From positions 1,240,001-1,304,000 of the forward strand of contig NC_057374.1 of NCBI RefSeq assembly GCF_016906535.1: a stretch of DNA of 64,000 bases, given 5' to 3'. The translations under genes and the position numbers were made by a program. Positions 1 to 13,154 of the stretch are shown piece by piece (position 1 is the first letter of the stretch; each line of letters opens with the position of its first letter). The notes under the pieces were generated by a model. The model had not been told where the DNA came from, searched no databases, and saw only the letters and a list, made by a program, of their open reading frames with translations. The DNA comes from Rhizoctonia solani (Eukaryota > Basidiomycota > Agaricomycetes > Cantharellales > Ceratobasidiaceae).

Positions 1-1731
1 CGAGCTCTACACCGGAGTATCTTCTTCCTGGATACAAGGCCAACTCGCAACGACCGGGTGATAACTCAAGGGGGAAGCAGAAGAAAATAAGTATCAGTGG
101 CTACGGTTTCCCGTCAGGTGGTGGTTCAACTCTCCCTAGGCCTTCTATACAAGGCTCGAATGTATGGTCTGCGACTCGTACGATGAGATTGAACCCCGCA
201 ATGTCTTATGGAAAGAAAAGTCATATGTTTCAGTAAGCCTGGTTGCGTATGTTTAATTTTCACGACCGGGCTCAGAGAAAAGAATAAACAGTCAAGTAGA
301 ATCGTGCGCCATATCACGGACTCGATTGCGTAAAGAGGAGGAGCTTCCACTCGGTCCCGGTTGTGGAATAACGGCTCTAGCGGTAGGCTCTCAAAAAGTG
401 TATATTTCATTTATTCACAAAGTTACAACAATCGCAGGTTAGCGATGACCCTGAGGGTTATCAGGTTGCAGGCGATGATAGAGGCTGGATATTCATTCGC
501 CAACCACACTCAGACGCCCAGGAAACCCAAACCGGATCCTTCCACAGTGGCCGTTTTGATGAAAACGGAATCTATATTAGTCCAGTGCGGTGGTTTTGTG
601 ACATGGGTCTCATGACCAAGGTACGTACAGGTACCATAAGACAGCGACTGGGACGTTCAAATTGGCCATGTGAAGATTACTGCAATCAACATAATCCAGG
701 ACAAGGTCTTGTAAGTTTCCGTCGAATTGAGAATGGTTCCCAATTGTTCAGATCTGCAGTGTTGCTTCATTTGGACCACACGCCAAGGTTATGGTTGGTG
801 CACTTGACGTGACACAAGAGTAAGCATCGTATTTGTACATCTCGCTATTTTGGTTGAGCAAGCGCAGAGCCGATGTTTCCGCGTTTATCCTGGAACCCGC
901 CAAGGCTCATGACCTGTGGACGGCCGTATTTGAGTCAGACGGACAAACAGGCTCTGCAACTCTCGGGCTGCATGGTAAAGCCATGTATGTCCAGGATCTG
1001 GACAACCGCATGGGCATGCGAACGCTGCACACCGGTAGTGATGTGATGAGTATATGTAAGAGACAGGTATGCATCATTCTATTAGAGCAAAAGCACTCCA
1101 AAATAGAAACTGAATTTCAGAAGGATATCGTTTACACAGGCGAAAGGTCGGGTACAGTCCGGCTGTTTGATTTGAGATCTGACTCGGTTTCGACGGGGTC
1201 TCCTTGGTAAAAATGGATTCCATGGTTACAAATGTGGAAGTCTACCGAGACTGGGAAATGATTGTCGCAGCGGCAAAGGGAGATGTATGCGCACATGCCT
1301 TATCATGTCCGACAAGCTTACAGGGAGTGGCTAGATGCGAAGCTTCGACATGCGTTTCATGCGGACGGAACCAGGCGGCAAGACAAAACCGTTGCTGGAA
1401 TTTATTGGGCATAAAAATACGCATATGAATGACTTGGTGAGTCTACTTGAACCAATCAGCATTTTACCCAAGTCACCCCTTGCAATAGGGATTCGAGGTC
1501 TTTCCATCTGGTGACTTTGTTGCTGCGGCTGGAATCGACAAGAAGATTCGAGTATGGTCGACAAGGACGGGAGAGCAAGTGTCGAGCCCAAATCAGGGAT
1601 CAACTCACGCGCTATTGGACGAGCGAGCACTTGAGGACCACATCCTTGCGATTCGGGCAGCCGGGACCGAACTGTGGCATAGCACGGGGAGGTCTGTGCG
1701 CCATTTTCAAATCGGCTCCGCCCACGAATAA
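1..1731 (+). CDS. DCAF4-like WD40-repeat protein (5' end missing)
   Basis: Likely substrate receptor of a DDB1-CUL4 ubiquitin ligase, by resemblance to the DCAF4/WDR21 family. Frame 3 is open from the left edge and carries RLNPAMSYGKKSHMF, followed after an intron by a segment that reads in phase (VESCAISRTRLRKEEELPLG). Later exons show WD40-type strands: GDDRGWIFIRQPHSD near 476, YTGERSGTVRLFDLRS at 1135-1182, and GDFVAAAGIDKKIRVW near 1509-1557. The stop is TAA at 1729-1731, after FQIGSAHE. The FDLR at the end of one blade resembles the WDxR box that docks DDB1. The start codon lies left of the window or in its first bases. The WD40 call is firm; the DCAF4 name rests on remembered family sequence. 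Confidence 0.65.
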
Positions 1732-3353
1732 TTTACCGGACTTCGGAAGAACTTTCCGGGTCCTTATGGAAGCGCGGGACAGACATGTGGAGCTATTTGA
1801 CACTGTATTTGCAATGCAACCACGATCACTCATCTCTGCGCACGAACCACCGGCCGAGGGGTATAAATAAAGCACACTTTGTTGCTGTCTCTCATCACTT
1901 CAAGTGTTCAGTCCTTCCCTCCTCCCCCTCGCTCACAAAGCGAACGTCGCCTCCTCACGGGAAACACGCCCTATGAACGGCGAGCCGGGCCTTTATACAG
2001 GTTGGTGCATTGGAGAACCTCATACTTTCTTGATCCAATCCATGTTGACACGGTATAGCAGCGGCTTCGCTGTTATAATCCTGCTTCAGGTTCAGGGAGT
2101 TATGTTCGGTTGGCTCTATTGCATTGCTGGCTTCTATAGTCGTCGGGGCTACCCTTGAGCGGGTGGCATCCGCTTTAGTGGGATGCTCATTTTGTCGGCC
2201 TTTTGGGTCAGCGTGTGGTTGACGCGCAATATTTTCCCTCGTAACAAGTGACGGACAGGGCTATTCCCATTGTCCGTGCTTGCCGTGGTAAAAGTTGTTT
2301 GGTCGTACCCTCGTCCCAATGCTTGGCTTCATGTTTATCCTTCTGTAGTTACTAGGAATCTGCAACTACTTGGATCATTTTGGGTCATCTCCTGTGTAAA
2401 CACGTCCCAAAATGTTTTGTTGCAGAATCAATCCTCGGGAAACTCGAGGGGTTTGGTGTCGAAAGATGACCAATATGCCATTCTGTTTGCATTTTCTCAA
2501 TGTTTTGATGACCTGAATATAGACTACCCGGGTCACTCAAGCAATCTGTTGGCTCCCCCTCCCCGTCACGGACTGGGCACGCCTGGGGTATGTCCTTGGC
2601 CCCTCAATCATGAGATCCAGGTTTGGCATTGCAGGCCGAGAATAGGTTGTAGATGTTAGAAGCTTCCAAGGTACCTTGTGCTTGTGATAATCGTTCTCTG
2701 ATCGACGGGCATGTGTTGAGGCTGCATTTCTTTGTTTCCACTTTGGGTTTACTTTATTGCTTGCGATGTACTATGTGTATTAGATTGCTATCAGATACGC
2801 TACCATCGTTCGAGGAAAGCTTTTCTCCTTTATGAATGGAGAGGGTACAGCATGAGCTCTGCTGCCCACAGCTAGGTTACCCTACTCCACCAGTCCGATT
2901 ATTATCCGGTCGCTGCGCAGCCCGCAAACCATTCGCGACTAATTTGCACACATGTATTTGCATTGATAACTTGGAATTATAAATCTGATATTATTCCACA
3001 TTTGTTAATGTAGATCGAGAGGGCGTTCTTTCTATGCTGACACATGTACAACAACACTCCACAAGATAGTGCTTATGCTTAACACATGCTGACCATACGC
3101 TAACACCAATAGCGAGAACAACTGGCGATACCAGTGCAGTGCACCATCTAACACCTCAATTTCTGTTGACTAACGACGGGAGCCTATCGTCCCCACCACT
3201 CCGCATATACTTAAATAATCCATCAGTAATATATTTGAGGTATTAACTGCAAGAAAGCATCGTAACAAGAAAAAGAAGGGAGCCAAAGCAAAAGAAAAAA
3301 AAGAAAAGAAAGCAACGACTTTCCAATCGACGAAAAGAAAAGGAAAACACCGT
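1732..3353. other. Intergenic stretch with no confident gene
   Basis: About 1.6 kb between the DCAF4-like gene and the AGC kinase 3' end. Short open frames exist at 1904-2158 and 2270-2659 on the plus strand, but they show no recognisable domain. A TATA-like box at 1862 followed by a CT-rich stretch suggests a transcription start. The right part is AT-rich and looks like 3' untranslated or spacer DNA. Confidence 0.5.
1862..1869 (+). promoter_or_regulatory. TATA-like box
   Basis: TATAAATA at 1862-1869, followed some 30-60 bases later by a C/T-rich run typical of fungal transcription starts. The first ATG downstream is near 1974. What it would transcribe is unclear: the downstream frame is hydrophobic but short. 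Confidence 0.3.
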
Positions 3354-5795
<2,442 letters not shown>

Positions 5796-6373
5796 TGTGG
5801 TCTATAAGAAAGCGAGCGAGTGAGCGTTTTAGTCAACTTTTACGATACAATCGACAAGGTGGCACAAGTCTAGTCGCGCTATATACTAGCTCTGATCAAA
5901 TTCGGAACACGACCGGGGCGGTCAAGGCAATAGTAGCGAAGGAAACCGACCGACGGGGCTTGTCATGCGGATCATTGCCATTCCATTTCGCTTTGCTTAC
6001 CAAACATTTTGTGTTTCATCGCAACTGATTTTCGTGAAAACGTGCTTGTCTTTTTTTAATAGAACTTCTTGTATGGTTACGAGATAAAGTTACAATACAC
6101 TGGTGCAATGATATGTACGACAGCAGAACGAGCCGCGTTGAATGTTATCGATATTATCATTCAATGGGTCATGAGTGCTTCGTGAATCTATCTAGGGAAC
6201 TGCGTTTGGGAAACAACTCATGGCGTTGGGTATATGCGAGTTGTCCCTGTTCAAGCGTCAAGCGAGGCTAAATTGCGTTCCCGTTCTTTTTCTTTTTCTT
6301 TGCTTACCACGAGGTTTTGTTACCAGCACACACACATATGACTCGTCTGAAAAAAAAAAGCATTTGATCAGGG
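5796..6373. other. Intergenic: promoter of the AGC kinase gene
   Basis: About 580 bases between the kinase start and the 3' end of the GCFC gene, which lies upstream in the same orientation. Short open frames here show no domain and appear spurious. Confidence 0.5.
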
Positions 6374-9107
6374 TCATCCAAGCCTTACCACCACTTCTGG
6401 AGGCACACATGGTCTAGGTACATTAGATACAGTCTAAGGATACAAACCGTAAGTTTAGGTCGCCGGATAAACTAAAAAAAAAAAAGAGTATACTCGCCTT
6501 GCGCAAAATCCCCTCTCCACCTACTTCCCAACCGCCTTCCGCCACAGGTAGCATAACCTTGCTCAGCACTCGCTCAATAAGCTCCCCAACGCCAAACTTT
6601 TCACCCGTATACTTTCTCCACGCCACCAAGTTCGCAACCAACTTTGACACTCTGACTAGATACCTCGTTCGTGCGGGAATACCCTCCGGGTCAAACACAG
6701 CCGCTCCGAGATTGTATTCGCCAAGCTGCGTGTGGAGCCCGTCCACCGCCTTTCGGAACGGCTCAATGCATGCTCCCAACAGCGGGTTGAGCTTGGCTGG
6801 ATCAACTTGCACGATCGCCTCGATTTGTTCCACCACGTCCCGCAGTCGTTTGACGTGCTTCCCGCTATAGGGATCCAGTGCGCCCGCTTGGATGAGTTTC
6901 GACAGGCGGGGGATGATAGCGGTGGCTGTCATTGATAGTACCAGGTCTTGGTCAGGTTCGGGGTTCTCGCCGAGAATTCGTGAAGGGATTTGTACCATCG
7001 GAAGGAGTCAAGTGTTCGGCGATCCTACCACACCCAATTAATACAAACGGGACAAAATCAAGTGGAGCACGCAGGAGACCTACAATTACCGGATCCCAAA
7101 CCAAGACTTCCAACCGAACCCACATCTCCCAAGCACCGACCACACCCAGTCCGCCCCAAGCACCAGTATAACTATCTCCCCATCTTTCCCTCCATTCTCC
7201 AAACCACTTGGCAACTCCCTTCCGGGGGTCTCTGAACTCTTCCGCCGTGACGTCTGAAAATACAGAGGAGGCCTTGGTCCTGCACAGGGCGATTGCTTGA
7301 GTGAGGTCTTGCGCGTCGGAGGAGCCCAGTGAACCATCTGTCGAATACCCCTCCTGGTCTTCGGCGTGGCTAGGACGAGTAGAGCGACGAGATTGTCGGG
7401 CCTCGCGACGGACTCTGCGAACTGCAGATTGAGGAGCTGTGCTCGATGGCACTGTTCGTCCCAGTTCGTCGACCACTTCCATTTCCTCCCCCGCAGAAGG
7501 TGCACCAAGGAACAATGAGAGATCATCACTCATGTCGTCGAGACGTCGTTTAGAAATCATTTCTGCTCGTTCCGCAAGTAATGAAATAAACTCTTCTTCG
7601 ATTTTCTCGATTTTTGGGAACTAGAGACGCCTGTCGGTTCATATCACAAGTGAGATAAAACAAGAAGACAAACCTTTTCGTCCAAGAAATCAGCCAGGCT
7701 GTCCATCCATTCCTTGAACCCGCTAAACCAGGCTCGCTTGTCTTCCGCCTCGGTAACAAGTTCGCGCAGCCTCGCTTCTTGTTTCTCCAGGGACGACCGT
7801 TCGTCTCCTAGCGATGTCAAGGTTTTTGTATTTGCTGCATGCGAAGTGGTTAATTTCGTGAGTGCCTGAGTGAGGCGGGCAACGGCAGGACCGAGTGTTG
7901 GGACTGGTGTTTGTACCGGAACTAGAATAAATTCATGTCAATGCAAGAAAACAAAAGAGAAGTAAGCGACATACTAGCATGTGGCTTGTACACTGGTTTC
8001 TCTTCCACCACTTCGTTGCGATTATTCGAGCCTCCTCGTCGAACCTGTGCCATCTCCCATTCTCGAGTTTCTTCGTCGTCTTCCCTGTTTAATTCTTCAG
8101 TCCCCAAATGAATGATGGCAGTATATGAATCAACTCACACATCTTCGATCATCTCCAACATTCCCGCTTTCCTTGCTCTCTCAGCCTCCTTCCGGCCCTT
8201 CTTTCCAAGAGCAATCCTTTCCTGTGCACCAGTATACTCGGCATCGTCGTCATCCCCTTCGCCAAGATCGTCGTCTTCTCGCTGTAGTCGACTCTCAGGA
8301 TGCGGGCCCTGGTACGCGTCCTCATCTCGCCTTGTGAGCGAGAGGGAGATGAATTCGTCTTGCTGGGGTACATTAGTTTTACCCGTCACACGCATCTGTT
8401 CGCGCTTCTTTTTGGCCTCGATGACTGCAGATGAGAGCGGAATTTTAGTATGTTGGGCTACGAAAGAAGGTGAGCTGGGGAGTGAACGAGATAAGTGTAC
8501 CGAGTACGCACCGTCGAATACGTCTCCTACATCTCCAGTATCGACAACCATGGCTCCGTCCGCCTCTTCAATGTCCAAAGTCATTTCCACGTCCCCATCG
8601 GGTGCAGCTGCTGGTGGTGCAGACATTGTGGCTGCTTTGAGTTGGTCGAGATACGCCTTGTCATATACGGGCCCGCTGTTAGAGATCGTTGCCTGTTCGA
8701 GTGTCTCGGGCATTCGAATGCTATATCATATAGATTGTTATTATATAGTATGGTACAGCTACCAAATGAACATACGCTGAAGGGTTAGCCAACTTAGACT
8801 TGCGCACTTTGGGTGCCGCCGTTGCCCCTTCGGTACTATCACCCTATCCGTGCCCGTAATTAATTAAATTGTTCGATTCAATCCAAGACCAAATTGAGCA
8901 TACCTCTTCATCTTGCCCAAAACTCAGCTTTGCCGCTGGCGGCTTTGCGCGTGCTTTTTGTTTACTCTTCACCTTGGCCACGAGGCCCATCGCACCGGTA
9001 CCTGAGTCTTTATCCTCTGTAGCATTTTCGGGTTCTGGTGAAGGTGGGCGAGCTCGGTTTGGACGTGATTTCGTGCGTTTGAAGATTGGTGCTGGGAGGT
9101 CGGACAT
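6374..9107 (-). CDS. PAXBP1/GCFC2-family (Ntr2-like) spliceosome factor
   Basis: Family members bind the Prp43 helicase through Ntr1/TFIP11 and promote spliceosome disassembly; older names call them GC-rich sequence DNA-binding factors. The start MSDLPAPIFKRTKSRP at 9107 is the typical basic N-terminus. The Ntr2-like part has REDDDLGEGDDDDAEYTGAQ then ERIALGKKGRKEAERARKAG. A Glu/Lys-rich probable coiled coil follows. The GCFC domain fills the last third, with WVRLEVLVWDPVIVGL, VVEQIEAIVQVDPAKLNPLL and VAWRKYTGEKFGVGELIERV. The last exon is uncertain: a GC...AG intron at 6434-6497 would give the ending VPRPCVPPEVVVRLG and a TGA at 6374; otherwise the frame stops near 6423. Nuclear role inferred from family. 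Confidence 0.8.
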
Positions 9108-9433
9108 TGCTGTCCTGTGATCGAGTAAGAGCCATGAGCAGGTCGGGATTGATTACGTCAGGAAGTCACGTTGGCTCGCGAATTGACAACTACTGTATAT
9201 ATATTTCAGGGGTAACGTGTTATATCTATTAAGGCAACTATGCTTGGCAGCACTATAATGAGCCATATAATAACATGCCATACATCTTGTGATGGATTTT
9301 CAGAGCGCTTAAAGCGCACGCTGTAGCTGTGTGACGTTCTATTGGCTCAACATCGCCAAACCCCGCAACTATCCATCAGGCTCACCCCGTATTTTATCAG
9401 CTTCTTCCCGCTCTTTGCCTTATTTTCACATCT
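9108..9433. other. Divergent promoter region
   Basis: About 325 bases between two genes transcribed away from each other. It is AT-rich with a TATATATA stretch near 9196-9204 and a C/T-rich stretch just before the plus-strand ATG at 9434. Confidence 0.5.
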
Positions 9434-11266
9434 ATGATGTCTGAGTTGTTACCCCGCCGCGGTTTAATGGGCTACGTTTTACGCCCTCTTGTGCGCCAGC
9501 TGGTGTCAGCCGGTCGACTCTCCTTTCCTTCCACTAATAGGCTCATTGCCTCTAGCCCCCGTACTCAGTCCCGTTTCATCCTTGATTTCCGGTCTGACAA
9601 AGGTCGAGAAGAGGTTCAAAACTGGTACAAATACCAAGGTCGTAGTACCCGCTTCACCCTGCTCGAATACCGGAAGGATATACACGGCCGGGTCAGACAC
9701 GAATTTATCGTCGTTCGGCTCGATGACACTACTTTGTGCCGGTTCGACAGGAGGGCCTGTGATGAGGAGCGTGGATATGCACTTCGTGATGAGGGTGTCC
9801 CTGCTGAAGATAGCGCGCACGTTCTATCATCGTTCGAGACGGAATATAAAGATTTGATGGCTCGGACTGAGGTACTTTTGAGCATCGAGCTTCCTCAAGG
9901 CGAGGAACTTTGCTTTATTCTAGCCGTGTGCGAGGGGATTCAGACACACGCAAAGGCGGCGGCATATAATCTCATGCGATACAACTGTTACTTCTTTTCA
10001 TGGATGATCATGGCTGCTGTGGCTCGACGCACCTACAACTGGGAGAGCGTGGCTCTGTCAAGGCAAGGCTGGGATGATATCATACGAGCCACTCTTACGA
10101 CCGGACAACACAATGGAATAGAACTTATTCCGCCTCAACAGCCTGGAGTAAAATTACAGCTTGGTCGTATTGCTTTCAAACTCAATACACGATCTCAAAG
10201 AAACGCTAGCTCTCTTTTGGGTGCTAACCATGGGATTGGTGCTATCGATACTTTTCGACATGCACTCATTTCAAGATTTTCTGAATCACATGGTACTATC
10301 GAGAAAGTTTTACCAAAGCTCTTGTTACGCTCCCAGCTAGGCTGCGTATGAAAAGAGAGTTGTGTCGTATACAATCATCCAGCTTCTTCCTAGCCAGATG
10401 CACTGTCGCCGAAAACAAAATCCGAGATAAATGGCCCTTCGATATAGGATTCGCATATCGATACAATTTGTAAGTCTTCCGCATGGCTACTGCAGGTCAT
10501 TCTAACTTCCCTGTGGATACGAAACTCTAGGAAAGCTCTGAAAAAAGCCTCGTTATGTGCTGCCGGGATATTTGCGGCCAATGCAAATGCTGAGGATAAG
10601 CAAACTGGTGATTTATTACGAGAGCTTGAGAGCGCATGGAAACATGCCTTGCGTGCGTTTATGGCGTAAGCGATTGTATTTGTATGCGAGCTACAGACTT
10701 ATTGACATTATCGTTTATTAATTTAGTCCTGGATTCAAACTCCAACCTATTTGGAGCTTTGATGATGATGACGATGAGGACGGAGATTTTGTTTTCATAT
10801 CCACTAAAGAGGTAACCGACTGGGAGGGTGGGTCACGCATGATCATGAAAGAGTGGGAAACCGGCTGGGACGAGTGTGACACACTGGTTGCCCAATATGC
10901 TGAAACAACTACGTCAACCATAATGGCTATGATTCTAGAACGTCTCACAGATGTGCCTCCGGAACAACTAAACTTCAAGGATAGCTCCAAGGTAAGCTAT
11001 TGTGAACTGGTTGAACATTTGTTGCGACATGCCATCTGATATTATCGAACGAAAACCAACCGTCAGCGTTCATCAGGATCTGACCAATCCAAAAATCCAT
11101 CGGTGCAAGAGTTCATCCGTACGCGTATGCAGGAGCATTTTGAGATAGTGGATATGTTCGGATTTGGGTCATTCCAGAACTTATTACAACCGCTGAGGAA
11201 GCTATGTGTGAGATATGGGAGGCCAGTCTCAGTATCATAGAATTGGAGCATTACCAGACACGATGA
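9434..11266 (+). pseudogene. YNCYFFSW-family protein, frame broken twice (copy 1)
   Basis: Member of an uncharacterised family, inferred to be an Agaricomycete family. The first exon (about 300 codons from MMSELLPRRG) holds an N-terminal domain with GRVRHEFIVVRLDD and, about 90 residues later, YNLMRYNCYFFSWMIMAAVA. A His followed by an Asn-Cys is the order seen in permuted papain-like folds; this is only a hypothesis. Downstream, KLLLRSQLG and WDECDTLVAQYAETTTSTIM are shared with the gene at 31838. Relative to that gene, one base is missing near 10345, which makes an early TGA, and one near 11174, which throws the conserved ending EEAMCEIWEASLSIIE out of frame. So it is a pseudogene, or the assembly has indels here. 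Introns are at conserved places. Function unknown. Confidence 0.6.
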
Positions 11267-11707
11267 GTCAGTGGCTCTACGAACCCTTCACTTACTAAAC
11301 CCAAAGAATCAATTTTGACATTCCTATACGTCTGTACTACTAATGAAGGTGAAAGTTGTTTAGCACATTTAGGACTATAAACTATGAAATGACTTCAATG
11401 AGTACCTGGGCCCCTGGAGCGAAAAATAGACGTTCTCTCAATAATTGTACATTAAACCAAAGTAAAGTGCACTTCATGTACTAGCTATTGTACTCAAGTT
11501 ACCAAATTTCAAGACAGTCAAAAACATCTATGATTGGGTTTAGAGCAGCTTCAATACACACACTAGTAGTTAATATTCAAGGCTTGGTTGTATGACATTC
11601 CACAACTGCATATATATCGTCAGCGGTCAAAATTTCTTATCCAATATAGATAAGTCGTGCATCGTTGTAGCAGTTGACCAACGAAAGGAGTAATCACTCT
11701 GCCTTCT
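11267..11707. other. Intergenic, convergent 3' ends
   Basis: About 440 AT-rich bases between two convergent genes. No open frame or repeat worth reporting was seen; it probably holds both 3' untranslated regions. Confidence 0.5.
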
Positions 11708-12794
11708 TTAGTAATAATAAAGCAAGCGGCCATTCTGCAATAAACCATCTTTCCACGCTTTGGTATCCGCGTCTGGTAGACTTTCTCCTTTTTCGTACAC
11801 CTCCTTAACCAACCGATCGACGATATCCCTCCCCTCTGAGTCCTTGTCGTTCGGATGTTTGACAAGATAATCGTGTAGCGATGACCATGTACGAAGGTAG
11901 GACTTGAACGCATCCCATGTTAAGTATTTCTTCAAAATTATCGGGAGTTTTTCTCCCTGAAGATCGGGCTCGTGATCCCCCACGTAGTAGATCCTACGGA
12001 TGAAGAGGGATCCCAAGGCGAAGAAGTTGGAAGGGGGATCTTTTGAAGATAGCCTTCTAGAATCGAGCGACCTGAGTACCGTTGAGTCAAGCACCCGCAA
12101 GATAGAGCGCATATAGTTACCTGGCTGCTGCCAATGCGGACCTAGGCTCTTTTCTCCGTGAGAATAATCATGGATCAAAGGATCCAAAGCCGGACGTCCC
12201 CCAAACCGCAGCTCGGCATAATTCCAAATCGCAACCGTCCCTCCAGGCTTGAGAACGCGAGCCAACTCTGGAAACAGAGTTTTGTAGTCGAACCAATGGG
12301 CAGCTTGGGCTAACGAATGAATTCTATACTTAGCCAACTGCAATATACCGGATGACATGACATCGAAAAGCGCACCAGCAATGATCATGTCAGCTGAACT
12401 ATCTTCCAGAAACGAAAGCTTCTCGGCTGGGGAGACAACAAACTCTGGTTTGCGTGCTCGACCTGACCGCTCGGCGGCCAACCGGGCGTTTTCAACCATA
12501 CCCTCTGATGGATCACATCCTATCGCTTTTTTGAATCGATCGGCCACTTCAAGTGTAGCTTGGCCTTTTTGACAAGAATGACAAGATACGAATCGTCCAT
12601 TGTTTGAACTGAATGGCGGAAATTTTGTCACTGAACATACCAGTCCCACAACCAAGATCCACGACCTTTTCCCACCCCGCACGCTTTGATTGTGCATGAT
12701 ACGTATAGATAAAATCATAGAGTGACCTGGGGTATGTCGGCCGGAATGATGCATAAGATGCGGCGTTGAATGTGGACTTGGCAAAGGTTGCCAT
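11708..12794 (-). CDS. SAM-dependent methyltransferase, Tmt1/Crg1-like
   Basis: Class I methyltransferase resembling yeast Tmt1 (trans-aconitate methyltransferase) and Crg1. The start MATFAKSTFNAASYASFRPT at 12794 carries the Y-x-x-x-RP-x-YP segment usual at the N-terminus of this family. SAM-binding motif I is VVDLGCGTGMFS, motif II region GCDPSEGMVENA, motif IV region EDSSADMIIAG, and motif V-VI region FPELARVLKPGGTVAIWNY. AQAAHWFD matches the acceptor-site segment of Tmt1. Stop TAA at 11708-11710 after LLYYY. At least two short introns split the Rossmann part. About 310 residues, normal for the family, and probably cytosolic as no signal is visible. The natural substrate cannot be told from sequence. 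Confidence 0.8.
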
Positions 12795-13154
12795 GATCGA
12801 ATTCGGTACCTGTCGTGATCGACTCGTTTGAAAGCGTTGGCGGGCTCGGTCAAAACGTGAGAGTAGTTGGGGTGGGAGCGCAAGGATCAGGTGTGGGGAT
12901 TTCGGCGATCCATGTTTATAAAATATCGTATAAATAGATTTCACCGGTAGGTGCTTCTATACTTCAATCGCAAGTCCCGATGCTGATTAACCTTTCCGCT
13001 AAACCCGAAACAACAGACGGGATGATCGGAGAGAAGCGCTCACTTCCTGTATTATTATTGGTATGATGACGAGGGAGGGTAAATACAAAACGATTAATCG
13101 AACATACGAGGACCGAGAGTATATGAGAAAGACAAAACAAGGTTGTATTTACTG
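12795..13154. other. Intergenic: promoter of the methyltransferase gene
   Basis: About 360 bases between two minus-strand genes. TATA-like AT stretches lie at about 12915-12940, upstream of the methyltransferase start. The part near 13000-13150 is the 3' flank of the tubulin gene. Confidence 0.45.

Noticed and set aside
2270..2659. Plus-strand 129-codon frame
   Set aside because: Composition is random-like, no conserved block is seen, and it is AT/T-rich in a way typical of spacer DNA.
9434..11266. Frame breaks of copy 1 as normal introns
   Set aside because: Any intron removing the first break would also remove KLLLRSQ, which is conserved in both copies; the second break lies inside a conserved exon with no splice sites.
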